A program made the translations under genes and the position numbers. 64,000 nt of DNA. Source: Ralstonia pickettii (lineage in GTDB: Bacteria; Pseudomonadota; Gammaproteobacteria; Burkholderiales; Burkholderiaceae). The stretch spans positions 372,001-436,000 of the forward strand of contig NZ_JFZG01000024.1 of the NCBI RefSeq assembly GCF_000607165.1, in the 5' to 3' direction. This document shows, in pieces, positions 23,416-31,416 of this stretch. Within the stretch, counting starts at the first letter, position 1, and each line of letters starts with the position of its first letter. Below the pieces are notes generated by a model. The model was given only the letters and a program-made list of their open reading frames with translations, made no database searches and was not told the DNA's origin.

Positions 23416-24207
23416 ATGTCCGCGTCTGCCCCCACCGCTACCCACGCCCACCCGCTTTCCGACGAGCAGCAAGCCTTCTTCAAGGAGCACGGCTACGTCG
23501 TGTTGCGCGGCTTCGTGAGCCAGCAGGTGAGCGCCGCGTTGCTCGCGGCCGCGCAGGACGGGCTGGCCCGCGCCGCAGCGCCGGTGGAGCTGGAAACCGA
23601 CGTCGGCTATGCCGGGGCACCGCTCTCGCGCGACGCCGAGGGGGGCCAGACCGTGCGCCGCCTGCTCGACGCCGATTCACGCGGCACACCTTATACGGAA
23701 TGGGCGCGCGACCCACGCGTGGCCGGCGCGATTGCGCAACTGATTGGCAGTCCCGTGCATCTTTCTCTCGCGCACCACAACTGCGTGATGACCAAGCACC
23801 CCGCGTTTGGCACCGCTACGCATTGGCACCGCGACAGCCGCTACTGGTCGTTCGCTCGCAACGAGCTGGTGTCGTCGTGGCTGGCCCTGGTGGAAGAGAC
23901 GGTCGACAACGGCTGCCTGTGGGTGATTCCCGGCAGCCACACGCTTGAGCTGCCTGCGGACCGGTTCGACGCGAAGCTGTTCCTGCGCCAGGAGCTGCCA
24001 GAAAACCGTGCGCTGATCGACACCGCGCGCCCCGTGCCTCTGCTGCCCGGCGATGTGCTGCTCTTCCACTGCAACACCTTCCATGCGGCCCGCGCCAACC
24101 AGACAGGCGCCGTCAAGTTCTCGGCAGTGTTCACGTACTACGGCCCCGATAATCATCCGCTGCCTGGCACGCGCTCGTCTGCACGGCCAGATCCGCTGGT
24201 CGGTTGA
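23416..24207 (+). CDS. Phytanoyl-CoA dioxygenase (PhyH)-family protein
   Basis: The protein has 263 residues. The start FFKEHGYVVLRGFVSQQVSA is typical of PhyH proteins. The iron-binding facial triad is visible as HWHRDSRYW (His and Asp, near residue 139-141) and FHCNTFHAARANQT (distal His), with an Arg for 2-oxoglutarate in HAARAN. These enzymes hydroxylate small acids or nucleotide-linked and quorum-signal precursors using Fe(II), O2 and 2-oxoglutarate. The substrate is not evident from neighbours. Confidence 0.82.
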   Translation: MSASAPTATHAHPLSDEQQAFFKEHGYVVLRGFVSQQVSAALLAAAQDGLARAAAPVELETDVGYAGAPLSRDAEGGQTVRRLLDADSRGTPYTEWARDPRVAGAIAQLIGSPVHLSLAHHNCVMTKHPAFGTATHWHRDSRYWSFARNELVSSWLALVEETVDNGCLWVIPGSHTLELPADRFDAKLFLRQELPENRALIDTARPVPLLPGDVLLFHCNTFHAARANQTGAVKFSAVFTYYGPDNHPLPGTRSSARPDPLVG

Positions 24208-24305
24208 GGTGCGCCCTCCCCCATTTGTAGGTGAGCGGCGGACAGATTTGTGTCACGTGCCTTTGCTAAGGTGGTCTCCCAACGATCACGAACGGGGGAA
24301 CCACA

Positions 24306-24527
24306 ATGGCGATTCAGGAAGTGACACATGGAACGCATGTCATCGTCGTTGATCCGCTGCAACGCGACGATCATCGGTGGACGGCCCGTTTCCAGGTCTG
24401 TCGCGCCGGCCACATCGTGTGTGACTGGGAAGACATTGAGATCCCGGAGGGCTTCATCTCCGCTCAGCTTGCCTTGAGTGCGAGTGTGCTGCTTGCCGAG
24501 CACCGCTTGTCGAGCTTGCAGCATTAG
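24306..24527 (+). CDS. Small conserved-looking hypothetical protein, 73 residues
   Basis: The 73-residue soluble product starts MAIQEVTHGTHVIVVDPLQR, has a beta-rich centre (WTARFQVCRAGHIVCDWEDI) and an amphipathic C-terminal helix (AQLALSASVLLAEHRLSSLQ). I do not recognise it. The purine-rich ACGGGGGAACC precedes the ATG and an intrinsic terminator follows 14 bases after the stop, so it appears to be a complete transcription unit of its own. Confidence 0.6.
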   Translation: MAIQEVTHGTHVIVVDPLQRDDHRWTARFQVCRAGHIVCDWEDIEIPEGFISAQLALSASVLLAEHRLSSLQH

Positions 24528-24541
24528 CACCACCCACAAAG

Positions 24542-24566
24542 CGCCCGCCGACCCCGCGGGCGTTTT
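24542..24566 (+). terminator. Intrinsic terminator after the 73-residue gene
   Basis: CGCCCGC (24542-24548), a 7-base loop and GCGGGCG (24556-24562) form a perfect 7-bp stem followed by TTTT. Confidence 0.7.
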
Positions 24567-24747
24567 GGTCAGCACCTCTGGCGTGATTCCTCCAAGCTGC
24601 TGTGATGCGCTCATCGCCCGCAAGCGCCCGTTTGCGCCGCGGTATTCGCACTTCGTCGCATCCGCGCTGACTGCCACGAAGTCTGCGCCTACATTGCCTC
24701 CTGATCGCCGGCCTGCCAACGCATCGCCGGCCCCTCAGGAGACGCTC

Positions 24748-25188
24748 ATGACTGCCATGTTTTCTCTGCCGCGCCTTGCGCTGGCCCTGACGCTGACAGC
24801 ACTTGCCGCAAGTGCATCCGCCGCCACCCTGACTGTGGTGGTGGAAGGCGCACAAGGGCGCCAAGGCGCGGTGCGTGCGGCGATGTTCCGCGACGCTGCG
24901 GGCTGGCTCAAGCCCGATTCGGCCATCCGGGCGGACATCGCCGCGCTCGATAGCGTGTCCGGCGCAAGCGTCACCTTCGTGTATCCGGAGTTGCCGGCGG
25001 GGCGCTACGCGTTGTCGGTCTTCCATGACGCCAACAACGACGCGAAGCTCGGCACCAACCCGGCCGGCATTCCCGTCGAGCCTTACGGTTTTAGCCGCGA
25101 TGCACGCGGCCGCTTCGGCCCGCCCACATTTGACGACGCTGCCATCGACGTGCAGGGCGACCAGCGCGTGACGATTCACTTGCATTGA
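24748..25188 (+). CDS. DUF2141 periplasmic protein
   Basis: The protein has 146 residues with a signal peptide (LALALTLTALAASASAAT). The DUF2141 core follows: GRQGAVRAAMFRDAAGWL, VTFVYPELPAGRYALSVFHDANND and GIPVEPYGFSRDARGRFGPP. HDANNDAKLGTN-like and EPYGFS motifs are diagnostic. The function of the family is unknown, but members are often found with carotenoid or isoprenoid oxygenases and are exported. Here the carotenoid oxygenase gene follows 19 bases downstream, so the two are likely cotranscribed. TCAGGAGA precedes the ATG at 24748. Confidence 0.82.
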   Translation: MTAMFSLPRLALALTLTALAASASAATLTVVVEGAQGRQGAVRAAMFRDAAGWLKPDSAIRADIAALDSVSGASVTFVYPELPAGRYALSVFHDANNDAKLGTNPAGIPVEPYGFSRDARGRFGPPTFDDAAIDVQGDQRVTIHLH

Positions 25189-25207
25189 TGTTGAGCGAGG
25201 CCCCGTC

Positions 25208-26734
25208 ATGCAACGCCGATCCTTCATTGCGGCCTTGGGCGCCGCACCGTTTGGCTTGACCCTGACCGATGTAATGGCCGCCACCCCGGACCCGTGGGCT
25301 GCGGGGTTTGCAGCGGCGCGCGCGCAGTATCCGTGGCTGGCGGGTTATCAGGGCGTCAGCGCCGACATGCCGACTCGCGCGCTGAAAGTGGAAGGCAGGT
25401 TCCCGCCCGCGTTGCGCGGCGCGTTCTACCGAAACGGCCCGGCGCGACATGAAATAGGTGGTGTGCGTTACCACCATCTGTTCGATGGCGACGGCATGAT
25501 CCAGCGTTACGACATCAGCGAGCAGGGCGTAACGCACCGCGGCGTGTTCGTGCGCACTGACAAGTTTGTCGCCGACACCGCCGCCGGCCGGCCGTTGCGC
25601 GCGACGTTCGGCACCGCCAACCCCGACATGGAGCCGGTTGCTTCGCCCGACAGCATCAATGTGGCCAACACCAGCCTGGTGATGCATGGCGACGAGATGC
25701 TTGCGCTGTGGGAAGGTGGCTCGGCCATGCGCGTCGATCCGGATTCACTGCGCACGCTGGGCGTGCAGACCTGGCGCGACGACTACAAGGGCATGCCGTT
25801 TTCCGCCCACCCCAAGGTCGAACCCGACGGCACGCTATGGAATTTTGGCGTGAGCAGCGCGGCCGGTCTGCTGACCGTCTACTGCGTGGGCGGGGACGGG
25901 GCGCTCAAGCGCGTGGAATCGGTCAAGGTTCCGGACGTGGCGATGGTGCACGACTTTGCCGTGACGCAGCGCCACCTGGTGTTTCTGCTGCCTCCCTTCG
26001 TGTACGACGTGGAGCGCTCGCAAGCAGGCATGTCGTTTCTGGATTCCCATGTCTGGCGGCCGGAGCTGGGCATGCGTGTGCTCGTGCTCGACAAGGACGA
26101 TGCCACGCGCATGCGCTGGCTGCAGTTGCCGGCGGGCTTCGTCTTTCATCTCGGCAATGCATGGTCGTCGCCGGATGGGCTGGAGGTTCATCTCGATTAC
26201 ATCCGCTCGGACGATGCCGCGGTCGTCACCACGTCGCTGCGTGAATTGATGCGCGGGCAGATTCGTCCGTCGCCCGGCGCTCGCCTTACGCAAGTGCAGT
26301 TGAACCTGCGCACTGGCCGCGCCGAGCAGTTCAGCACCGAGCATGTGGCCGAATTCCCCAAGATCGACACACGCCGCACCGCGCAGCGTCATCACGCGTT
26401 GTTCATGGTGGCCCACACGGCGCCTTCGTCCAGCGGCAGCCCCCAGTCGCTGAACGGTTTCGACACCGTCATGCGCGTCGATACGGATTCGGGGCGGGTG
26501 CAACAGTACCGTTTTGGGCACCGCACGCTGGTGGAGGAACACGTGTTCGTGCCGGCCTCGGCCAGCGCCCGTGAAGGCGAAGGCTGGCTGATCGGCACGG
26601 TATTCGATGTGGACGCCGGCTGCACCAGACTGACGGCGTTCGATGCACAGAATGTTTCTGCGGGGCCCGTCGCCATGGCAAGCCTGAACGGCGTGGCGCC
26701 GCTCGGGCTGCATGGGCTGTTTCGCCCGGCATAG
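25208..26734 (+). CDS. Carotenoid cleavage oxygenase-family protein with a Tat-like leader
   Basis: The 508-residue protein is a seven-bladed propeller iron oxygenase. The four iron-binding His are visible in SAHPKVEPDG, MVHDFAVTQRH, FHLGNAW and the C-terminal GLHGLFRP. FRNGPARHE-like and HHLFDGDGMIQ motifs near the N-terminus match apocarotenoid/lignostilbene oxygenases. Unusually, it begins MQRRSFIAALGAAPFGLTLT, a Tat-like signal, pointing to a periplasmic enzyme. Substrates could be an apocarotenoid or a stilbene/phenylpropanoid; no carotenoid biosynthesis genes are in the window, so an environmental substrate is plausible. Confidence 0.88.
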   Translation: MQRRSFIAALGAAPFGLTLTDVMAATPDPWAAGFAAARAQYPWLAGYQGVSADMPTRALKVEGRFPPALRGAFYRNGPARHEIGGVRYHHLFDGDGMIQRYDISEQGVTHRGVFVRTDKFVADTAAGRPLRATFGTANPDMEPVASPDSINVANTSLVMHGDEMLALWEGGSAMRVDPDSLRTLGVQTWRDDYKGMPFSAHPKVEPDGTLWNFGVSSAAGLLTVYCVGGDGALKRVESVKVPDVAMVHDFAVTQRHLVFLLPPFVYDVERSQAGMSFLDSHVWRPELGMRVLVLDKDDATRMRWLQLPAGFVFHLGNAWSSPDGLEVHLDYIRSDDAAVVTTSLRELMRGQIRPSPGARLTQVQLNLRTGRAEQFSTEHVAEFPKIDTRRTAQRHHALFMVAHTAPSSSGSPQSLNGFDTVMRVDTDSGRVQQYRFGHRTLVEEHVFVPASASAREGEGWLIGTVFDVDAGCTRLTAFDAQNVSAGPVAMASLNGVAPLGLHGLFRPA

Positions 26735-26747
26735 GCAGAGTGGCCCG

Positions 26748-28319
26748 TCAGAGCGGGTGCGTCAGCAGGCCGTAGATCGTGCGCACGCCGCTGACGTAGT
26801 TGCCCATCCGGAGGTTCTCATTGGCAGCGTGCTGGTTGTTATCGGCATTGACCAGGGGAATGATCGTGAACGGCACCTGCAGCACGCCGACGATTTCTGC
26901 GGTGGGCACGGTCCCACCCATCATGCGGATGCGAACCGGCGCTGGGTTGGCACCAAACGTGTCGGTCAGGGATTTGTAGGCCCATGTGCCCACTGCCGAG
27001 TCGATCGGTGAGCCCGCAGCGTCCGCACCTTCGCTCTGATACGTGAAGGTGGCCAGTTTGTCGTAGCGGCTGCGCTCTTCATCGGTCGGGGCATTTTTTA
27101 CGAGGTGGTAGCCCTGGCGCTCGACGTGCTGCTCGATCAGCTTGCCGAGGTAGGCCGCGCTGGAGTCTGGCGTGGTTCGCAGGTCGAGCTCTGCGACGGC
27201 CTTGTCGGGCACGATGTTCGCCACCTTGTCGCCCACGGCCGCAGACGCCATGCCACGCACGTTCAATGACGGGTACTGCATCGCCTCCTGGTAATTGGCG
27301 CCGACCTTGTCGGCATGCGCAATGCCCAGGCGCTTATTGAGCGCCACCTGGTCGTCGGGCACGGCCGCCATGATCTTGCGGTCAGCGTCGCTGATCTTCA
27401 CGTGGTCGTAATAGCCCGGCACCGTCACCCGACCCTCGTCGTTCTTCATCGATGCCAGCAGGTTGGCCAACTGCTGGGCCGGGTTGCGAGCGTAGTTGCC
27501 GTAGTGCCCGCTGTGCAGCGGCACCTTGCCGCCATAGACGGTGAGCCTGGCTTCGGCCGCGCCGCGGTTGCCAAAGACCAGGGTCGGTCGGTTGCTCGCG
27601 TGCATGGGGCCGTCGTGGATGACGATGGCGTCGCAGCGCAGCAGCTCGCGGTTTGCCTGCATCACCTTGCTGATTGACGGCGAGCCTTTCTCTTCCTCGC
27701 TGTCGAGAATGATCTTGATGTTGACGGCGGGCTGGGCGCCGCTGGCCTTCAGTGCGTCAACGGCCGCCAGCATCATCATGATCGGGCCCTTGTCGTCGGC
27801 AGACGATCGGCCGAAGACACGCCATTCCGGATCGAGCGGGCCGCTGAACAACTGCGCGGAGTCGATCTCTTCCCAGTTGCCCTGAGCGGTCTTGTGCTTG
27901 AGCACGGGCGTCCACGGACTTTTCTGCGCCCACTGCGCGGGAATCACGGGCTGGCCGTCGAGGTGCATGTAGAACAGCACCGTCTTCCGGGCAGCATCCG
28001 GGTTCGGCATTTCGGCATAGAGCATTGGCTTGCCATTGTTTGCCAATTGCTTGGTCGTGAAGCCACGCTTGCGGAACGCCTGCTCCAGCCAGTCGGCATT
28101 CTTGCGGACGTCCTCCGGCGCGATGGCGTCGTTGGGCAGGGAGAGCAGTTGAAAGTATTCGCGGTAGGTTGTCTGGGCATGGCGTTCGGCGTCTGCCGCA
28201 GAGAGTTCAGCGGCACCGGCCAAGCCGGCGGCACCCAACATGAGAGCCGGCACCAGCGCCCGAAGGCGATGGGATGCGCGGGACGTGGCAGGTTGACGGG
28301 CTGCGAGCTGAAGGTGCAT
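26748..28319 (-). CDS. Exported M20-family metallopeptidase
   Basis: The protein has about 523 residues. A signal peptide (LRALVPALMLGAAGLAGAAE) precedes an M20 catalytic domain with metal ligands in FYMHLDGQPV, FGRSSADDKGP (bridging Asp) and LDSEEEKGSPS (catalytic and ligand Glu), a dimerisation domain in the middle, and the last ligand His in NNQHAANENLRMG. It matches M20/M25/M40 dipeptidases of the CNDP type. ATG 28319 has GGAGTG seven bases upstream; a longer frame to 28418 would cross the intergenic operator. It is divergent from a LysR gene, which probably controls it. Confidence 0.88.
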   Translation of the reverse strand: MHLQLAARQPATSRASHRLRALVPALMLGAAGLAGAAELSAADAERHAQTTYREYFQLLSLPNDAIAPEDVRKNADWLEQAFRKRGFTTKQLANNGKPMLYAEMPNPDAARKTVLFYMHLDGQPVIPAQWAQKSPWTPVLKHKTAQGNWEEIDSAQLFSGPLDPEWRVFGRSSADDKGPIMMMLAAVDALKASGAQPAVNIKIILDSEEEKGSPSISKVMQANRELLRCDAIVIHDGPMHASNRPTLVFGNRGAAEARLTVYGGKVPLHSGHYGNYARNPAQQLANLLASMKNDEGRVTVPGYYDHVKISDADRKIMAAVPDDQVALNKRLGIAHADKVGANYQEAMQYPSLNVRGMASAAVGDKVANIVPDKAVAELDLRTTPDSSAAYLGKLIEQHVERQGYHLVKNAPTDEERSRYDKLATFTYQSEGADAAGSPIDSAVGTWAYKSLTDTFGANPAPVRIRMMGGTVPTAEIVGVLQVPFTIIPLVNADNNQHAANENLRMGNYVSGVRTIYGLLTHPL

Positions 28320-28401
28320 CTGGACACTCCGCTGATCGAACGGTTTCGCATGAGTCTGGGCACGCCCTACCTTTTTGACCATTAGAATTTTCTTGGGATA
28401 T

Positions 28402-28420
28402 CTTTGCGTTTTCTGCAAAG
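28402..28420. promoter_or_regulatory. Candidate LysR operator between the M20 peptidase and LysR genes
   Basis: CTTTGC and GCAAAG form a 6-bp inverted repeat with a 7-base spacer, 28 bases before the LysR ATG, inside the 128-base divergent region. The arrangement suits LysR autoregulation. Confidence 0.4.
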
Positions 28421-28447
28421 CAAAAGGGCCTCGCGCCCACGTCGCCT

Positions 28448-29365
28448 ATGCCATCTCATCGCCTGCAGGAGACGTCCCTCCGCTATTTTCTGGAGGTTGT
28501 GCGCAGCGGCTCATTGACGGAGGCGGCCGCGCGCTTGCACGTCAGCGCATCCGCCATCAGCCGGCAAGTGGCGATGCTTGAAGAGCTGCTGGGCGTGCCG
28601 CTGTTCGAGCGGCAACCGCGTGGCATGACGCCCAGTGCAGCAGGCGAGCTGCTTGCCGCGCATGCGCTGCGCGGGGCGTTGGAGGCAGAGCGCGTGGTCT
28701 CTGATATTCAGGGCCTGCAAGGGCTGCAGCGCGGGCGCGTGCGCATTGCGTGCTCCGATGGGTTTGCGATTGAGTTTGTTCCACGCGCCATCGTGGCGTT
28801 TCGCGAGCGGCATCCTGGCATTCAGTTCGACCTGCGCGCGGACGAGCCCATGCGCGTGACCGAAGCGGTCCTGCGTGGCGACGTTGACATTGGCTTGACG
28901 TACAGCCGTGCCGCCGTGCAGGGCATTTGCGTGGCATATCAACAGCGCGGCTCGGTGTTTGCCATCATGCGGCCCGATCACCCGCTGGCGAAGTTCAACA
29001 GCGTGACGCTTGCGCAGATGCACCCGTTTCCGATTGCGCTCTCGGGGCCCGACAACACGGTGCGCCAACTGTTCGACATGGGCTGCAGCCATCGCGGGCT
29101 CGTGTTCGAGCCGGTGCTCGTCAGCAATCGCTTCGATGGGCTGTTGAGTTTCGTGCTGCACGGCGGCGGCTTGGGCATCGCGGGGGAAATCACGGTGCGC
29201 GAGCGCGTACAGCGCGGTGAGCTGCATGCCGCGGAGATTCGCGAGCGCGGCATGCGTGGGCGAACAGTGGAGCTGCAGACCCTGGCGGGCCGAACGTTGC
29301 CCGAGGTGGTGCGCGTTTTTCTGGACTTCCTGCGCGAAGCGCTGCCGGAGCAGCGCCCGCACTAA
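28448..29365 (+). CDS. LysR-type regulator divergent from the M20 peptidase
   Basis: This LysR protein has 305 residues. The helix-turn-helix reads LTEAAARLHVSASAISRQVAMLEELLGVPLFER. The effector domain begins near residue 90 with GRVRIACSDGFAIEFVPRAI and FRERHPGIQFDLRADEP. The last part is GGGLGIAGEITVRERVQRGE. It has the standard length. Its most likely target is the divergent peptidase gene, so it may sense an amino acid or peptide product; no direct evidence is available. The gene converges with AMP nucleosidase; a short direct repeat, CCAACCCGCA, follows the stop codon. Confidence 0.9.
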   Translation: MPSHRLQETSLRYFLEVVRSGSLTEAAARLHVSASAISRQVAMLEELLGVPLFERQPRGMTPSAAGELLAAHALRGALEAERVVSDIQGLQGLQRGRVRIACSDGFAIEFVPRAIVAFRERHPGIQFDLRADEPMRVTEAVLRGDVDIGLTYSRAAVQGICVAYQQRGSVFAIMRPDHPLAKFNSVTLAQMHPFPIALSGPDNTVRQLFDMGCSHRGLVFEPVLVSNRFDGLLSFVLHGGGLGIAGEITVRERVQRGELHAAEIRERGMRGRTVELQTLAGRTLPEVVRVFLDFLREALPEQRPH

Positions 29366-29391
29366 CCCGCACCAACCCGCACCAACCCGCG

Positions 29392-30873
29392 CTATCGGAA
29401 CGCAGGCTCGTCAAAGCTGCGCAGCTTGCGCGAGTGCAGCGCTTCAACGCCGTTTTCGCGCAACAGGCGCACGGCCTCCATGCCGATGTCCAAGTGCTGG
29501 CTCACACGCTGGCGATAGAACAGATTGGCCATGCCGCGCAGCTTCAGCTCGCCGTGCAGCGGCTTATCCGACACGCACAGCAGGGTGCCGTAGGGCACGC
29601 GCAGGCGGAAGCCGTTGGCGGCAATGGTCGCGCTTTCCATGTCGATGGCAATGGCGCGCGACTGGTTGAAGCGGCTGTACAGCGCCTGGTACTTCAGCTC
29701 CCAGTTGCGGTCGTCGGTAGAGACCACCGTGCCGGTGCGCATGCGCGATTTCATATCGGCGCCAGACAGCCCCGTGATGCGCGCCACAGCCTCCTGCAAC
29801 GCCACCTGAATCTCGGCGATGGGCGGCACGGGCACCCACGGCGGCAGGTCCTGGTCGAGCACGTGGTCGTCGCGCACATAGGCGTGCGCGAGCACGTAAT
29901 CGCCCAGCTGCTGCGAACGGCGCAAGCCGCCGCAGTGGCCGATCATCATCCAGCAGTGCGGACGCAGCACGGCCAGATGGTCGGTGATGGTCTTCGCGTT
30001 GGACGGGCCCACGCCGATGTTCACCAGTGTCACGCCCAGGCGGTCTTCGCGCACCAGGTGGTAGGCGGGCATTTGCGGCAGGCCCTTGATGCGGTGCGAG
30101 TCGTCCGGCGCGGGCGTGCCGAGTTCGTGTTCGGTGTCGCCGGGCTCGACAAAGCGGATGTAGCCCTCGTCGTTGCCGTCTTCCATCAGCTTGCGGCCGA
30201 GGGCGGCAAACTCATCGACGTAGCGCTGGTAGTTGGTGAACAACACGAAGCGCTGGAAGTGTTTCGGGTGCGTGGCGGTGTAGTGGTACAGGCGCTGCAG
30301 AGCCAGGTCGACCCGCTCGCCGGTGAACATCGACAGCGGCTGCGGTTCGTCGCCGATGGGGCGGTACGTGCCGTTGGCAATGGAGTCGTCGATCTGCGCG
30401 AGGTCGGGCAGCGTAAACGCACCGCCCAGCGCGCGCGCCTGTTCGGGCGTGATATCCACGGTGGACGCTTCCACCACGAAGGGCAGCGGAATCGGCCGGT
30501 TGCTCACGCCCACCACGACGGGGCTGTTGTGATAGTGCAGCAGCCGTTCGATCTGCACGCGGTAGTAATCGCGGAAGAGGTCGGGCCGCGTGAGCGTCGT
30601 ACCGTACACGCCCGGATATGCCACCGTGCCCCACGCCGGCCGCGCGTCGCTCACCAGCGTTTTCGGGTCGACGGTGATGCCGAGGTAGGGGTAGCAGGCG
30701 GAGAGGTCTTCGCTGCAATCCTCGCCACGCGCAAAGGCGTGGAAACGATCGCGGATCGCTTGCGCGGAGCGCTCGTAGATGGCGGTGATGCGCTCGACGG
30801 CGGTGTTGGCGTCGGTGCAGATCGCCAGGTCGTGCGCAGGATAGAGATGGGCTGTGGCGCGGGTATCGGTCAT
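29392..30873 (-). CDS. amn: AMP nucleosidase
   Basis: The product has 493 residues, close to E. coli Amn (484). The N-terminal regulatory domain has ERITAIYERSAQAIRDRFHAF and YPYLGITVDPKTL. The catalytic domain has VNIGVGPSNAKTITDHLAVL, MMIGHCGGLRRSQQLGDYVL and AIDMESATIAANGFR, which holds the catalytic-type Glu of the PNP superfamily. The enzyme splits AMP into adenine and ribose 5-phosphate and buffers adenylate pools. ATG 30873 gives the family N-terminus; a longer open frame to 31221 contains no recognisable sequence. Confidence 0.93.
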   Translation of the reverse strand: MTDTRATAHLYPAHDLAICTDANTAVERITAIYERSAQAIRDRFHAFARGEDCSEDLSACYPYLGITVDPKTLVSDARPAWGTVAYPGVYGTTLTRPDLFRDYYRVQIERLLHYHNSPVVVGVSNRPIPLPFVVEASTVDITPEQARALGGAFTLPDLAQIDDSIANGTYRPIGDEPQPLSMFTGERVDLALQRLYHYTATHPKHFQRFVLFTNYQRYVDEFAALGRKLMEDGNDEGYIRFVEPGDTEHELGTPAPDDSHRIKGLPQMPAYHLVREDRLGVTLVNIGVGPSNAKTITDHLAVLRPHCWMMIGHCGGLRRSQQLGDYVLAHAYVRDDHVLDQDLPPWVPVPPIAEIQVALQEAVARITGLSGADMKSRMRTGTVVSTDDRNWELKYQALYSRFNQSRAIAIDMESATIAANGFRLRVPYGTLLCVSDKPLHGELKLRGMANLFYRQRVSQHLDIGMEAVRLLRENGVEALHSRKLRSFDEPAFR

Positions 30874-31416
30874 GTGTTCGATGATACCGACGTTTTGTGA
30901 AGCCAAGATAGCGGTGTCGCTCAAGTCACGGCATCTGAAACGGGACGTTCGCGCCAGGGCAAAAACGTTGCCCGGCCGGCCTGTGGCAGGGGGCGTCCGG
31001 AGGGCTTGACGGCCCCCATTTTTGCGACGCTCCAATCCCCCTCTGCATCGCGGGAAAGCGCAGCACGGCCTCCGCGCCCAATACCCAAAAAACACGGTGC
31101 GCATGACACCTCCGAGCTTTTCGGCAGTCAGCGCGAAGGTGATTTCTACGCCGCGCAAACGAATTCCTCGGCAGCTCGATATGCACCTCTCAGCACGCAC
31201 AGGCCGCGCCATGCGCCGCAAAGCCGCACGGGCCTTCAGTTTTTACATTTCCTGCCGATGGGAGGGGAAGGTGATCGGGTGCGCACCACGCAGTCAATCA
31301 CACGGCAACAGTGGCCGATACACTGCAAGAACAACGGACGAACGGGGAATACACGTGGACCAACAGGCTGGCGTCGTCATTCGCCGGCATCGCCATGCGC
31401 GCTGGACGTGCCGATC
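30874..31416. other. Intergenic region between amn and the diguanylate cyclase gene
   Basis: These 543 bases carry no convincing gene. At 30989-31023 an imperfect GC-rich hairpin (GGGGGCGTC and GACGGCCCCC with one bulged base) is followed by ATTTTT on the plus strand and could terminate a short plus-strand transcript, but no gene precedes it. The rest should hold divergent promoters for amn and the cyclase; I could not fix either with confidence. Confidence 0.4.

Noticed and set aside
30874-31221. N-terminal extension of AMP nucleosidase by 116 residues
   Set aside because: No similarity to the family; the ATG at 30873 gives the normal length.
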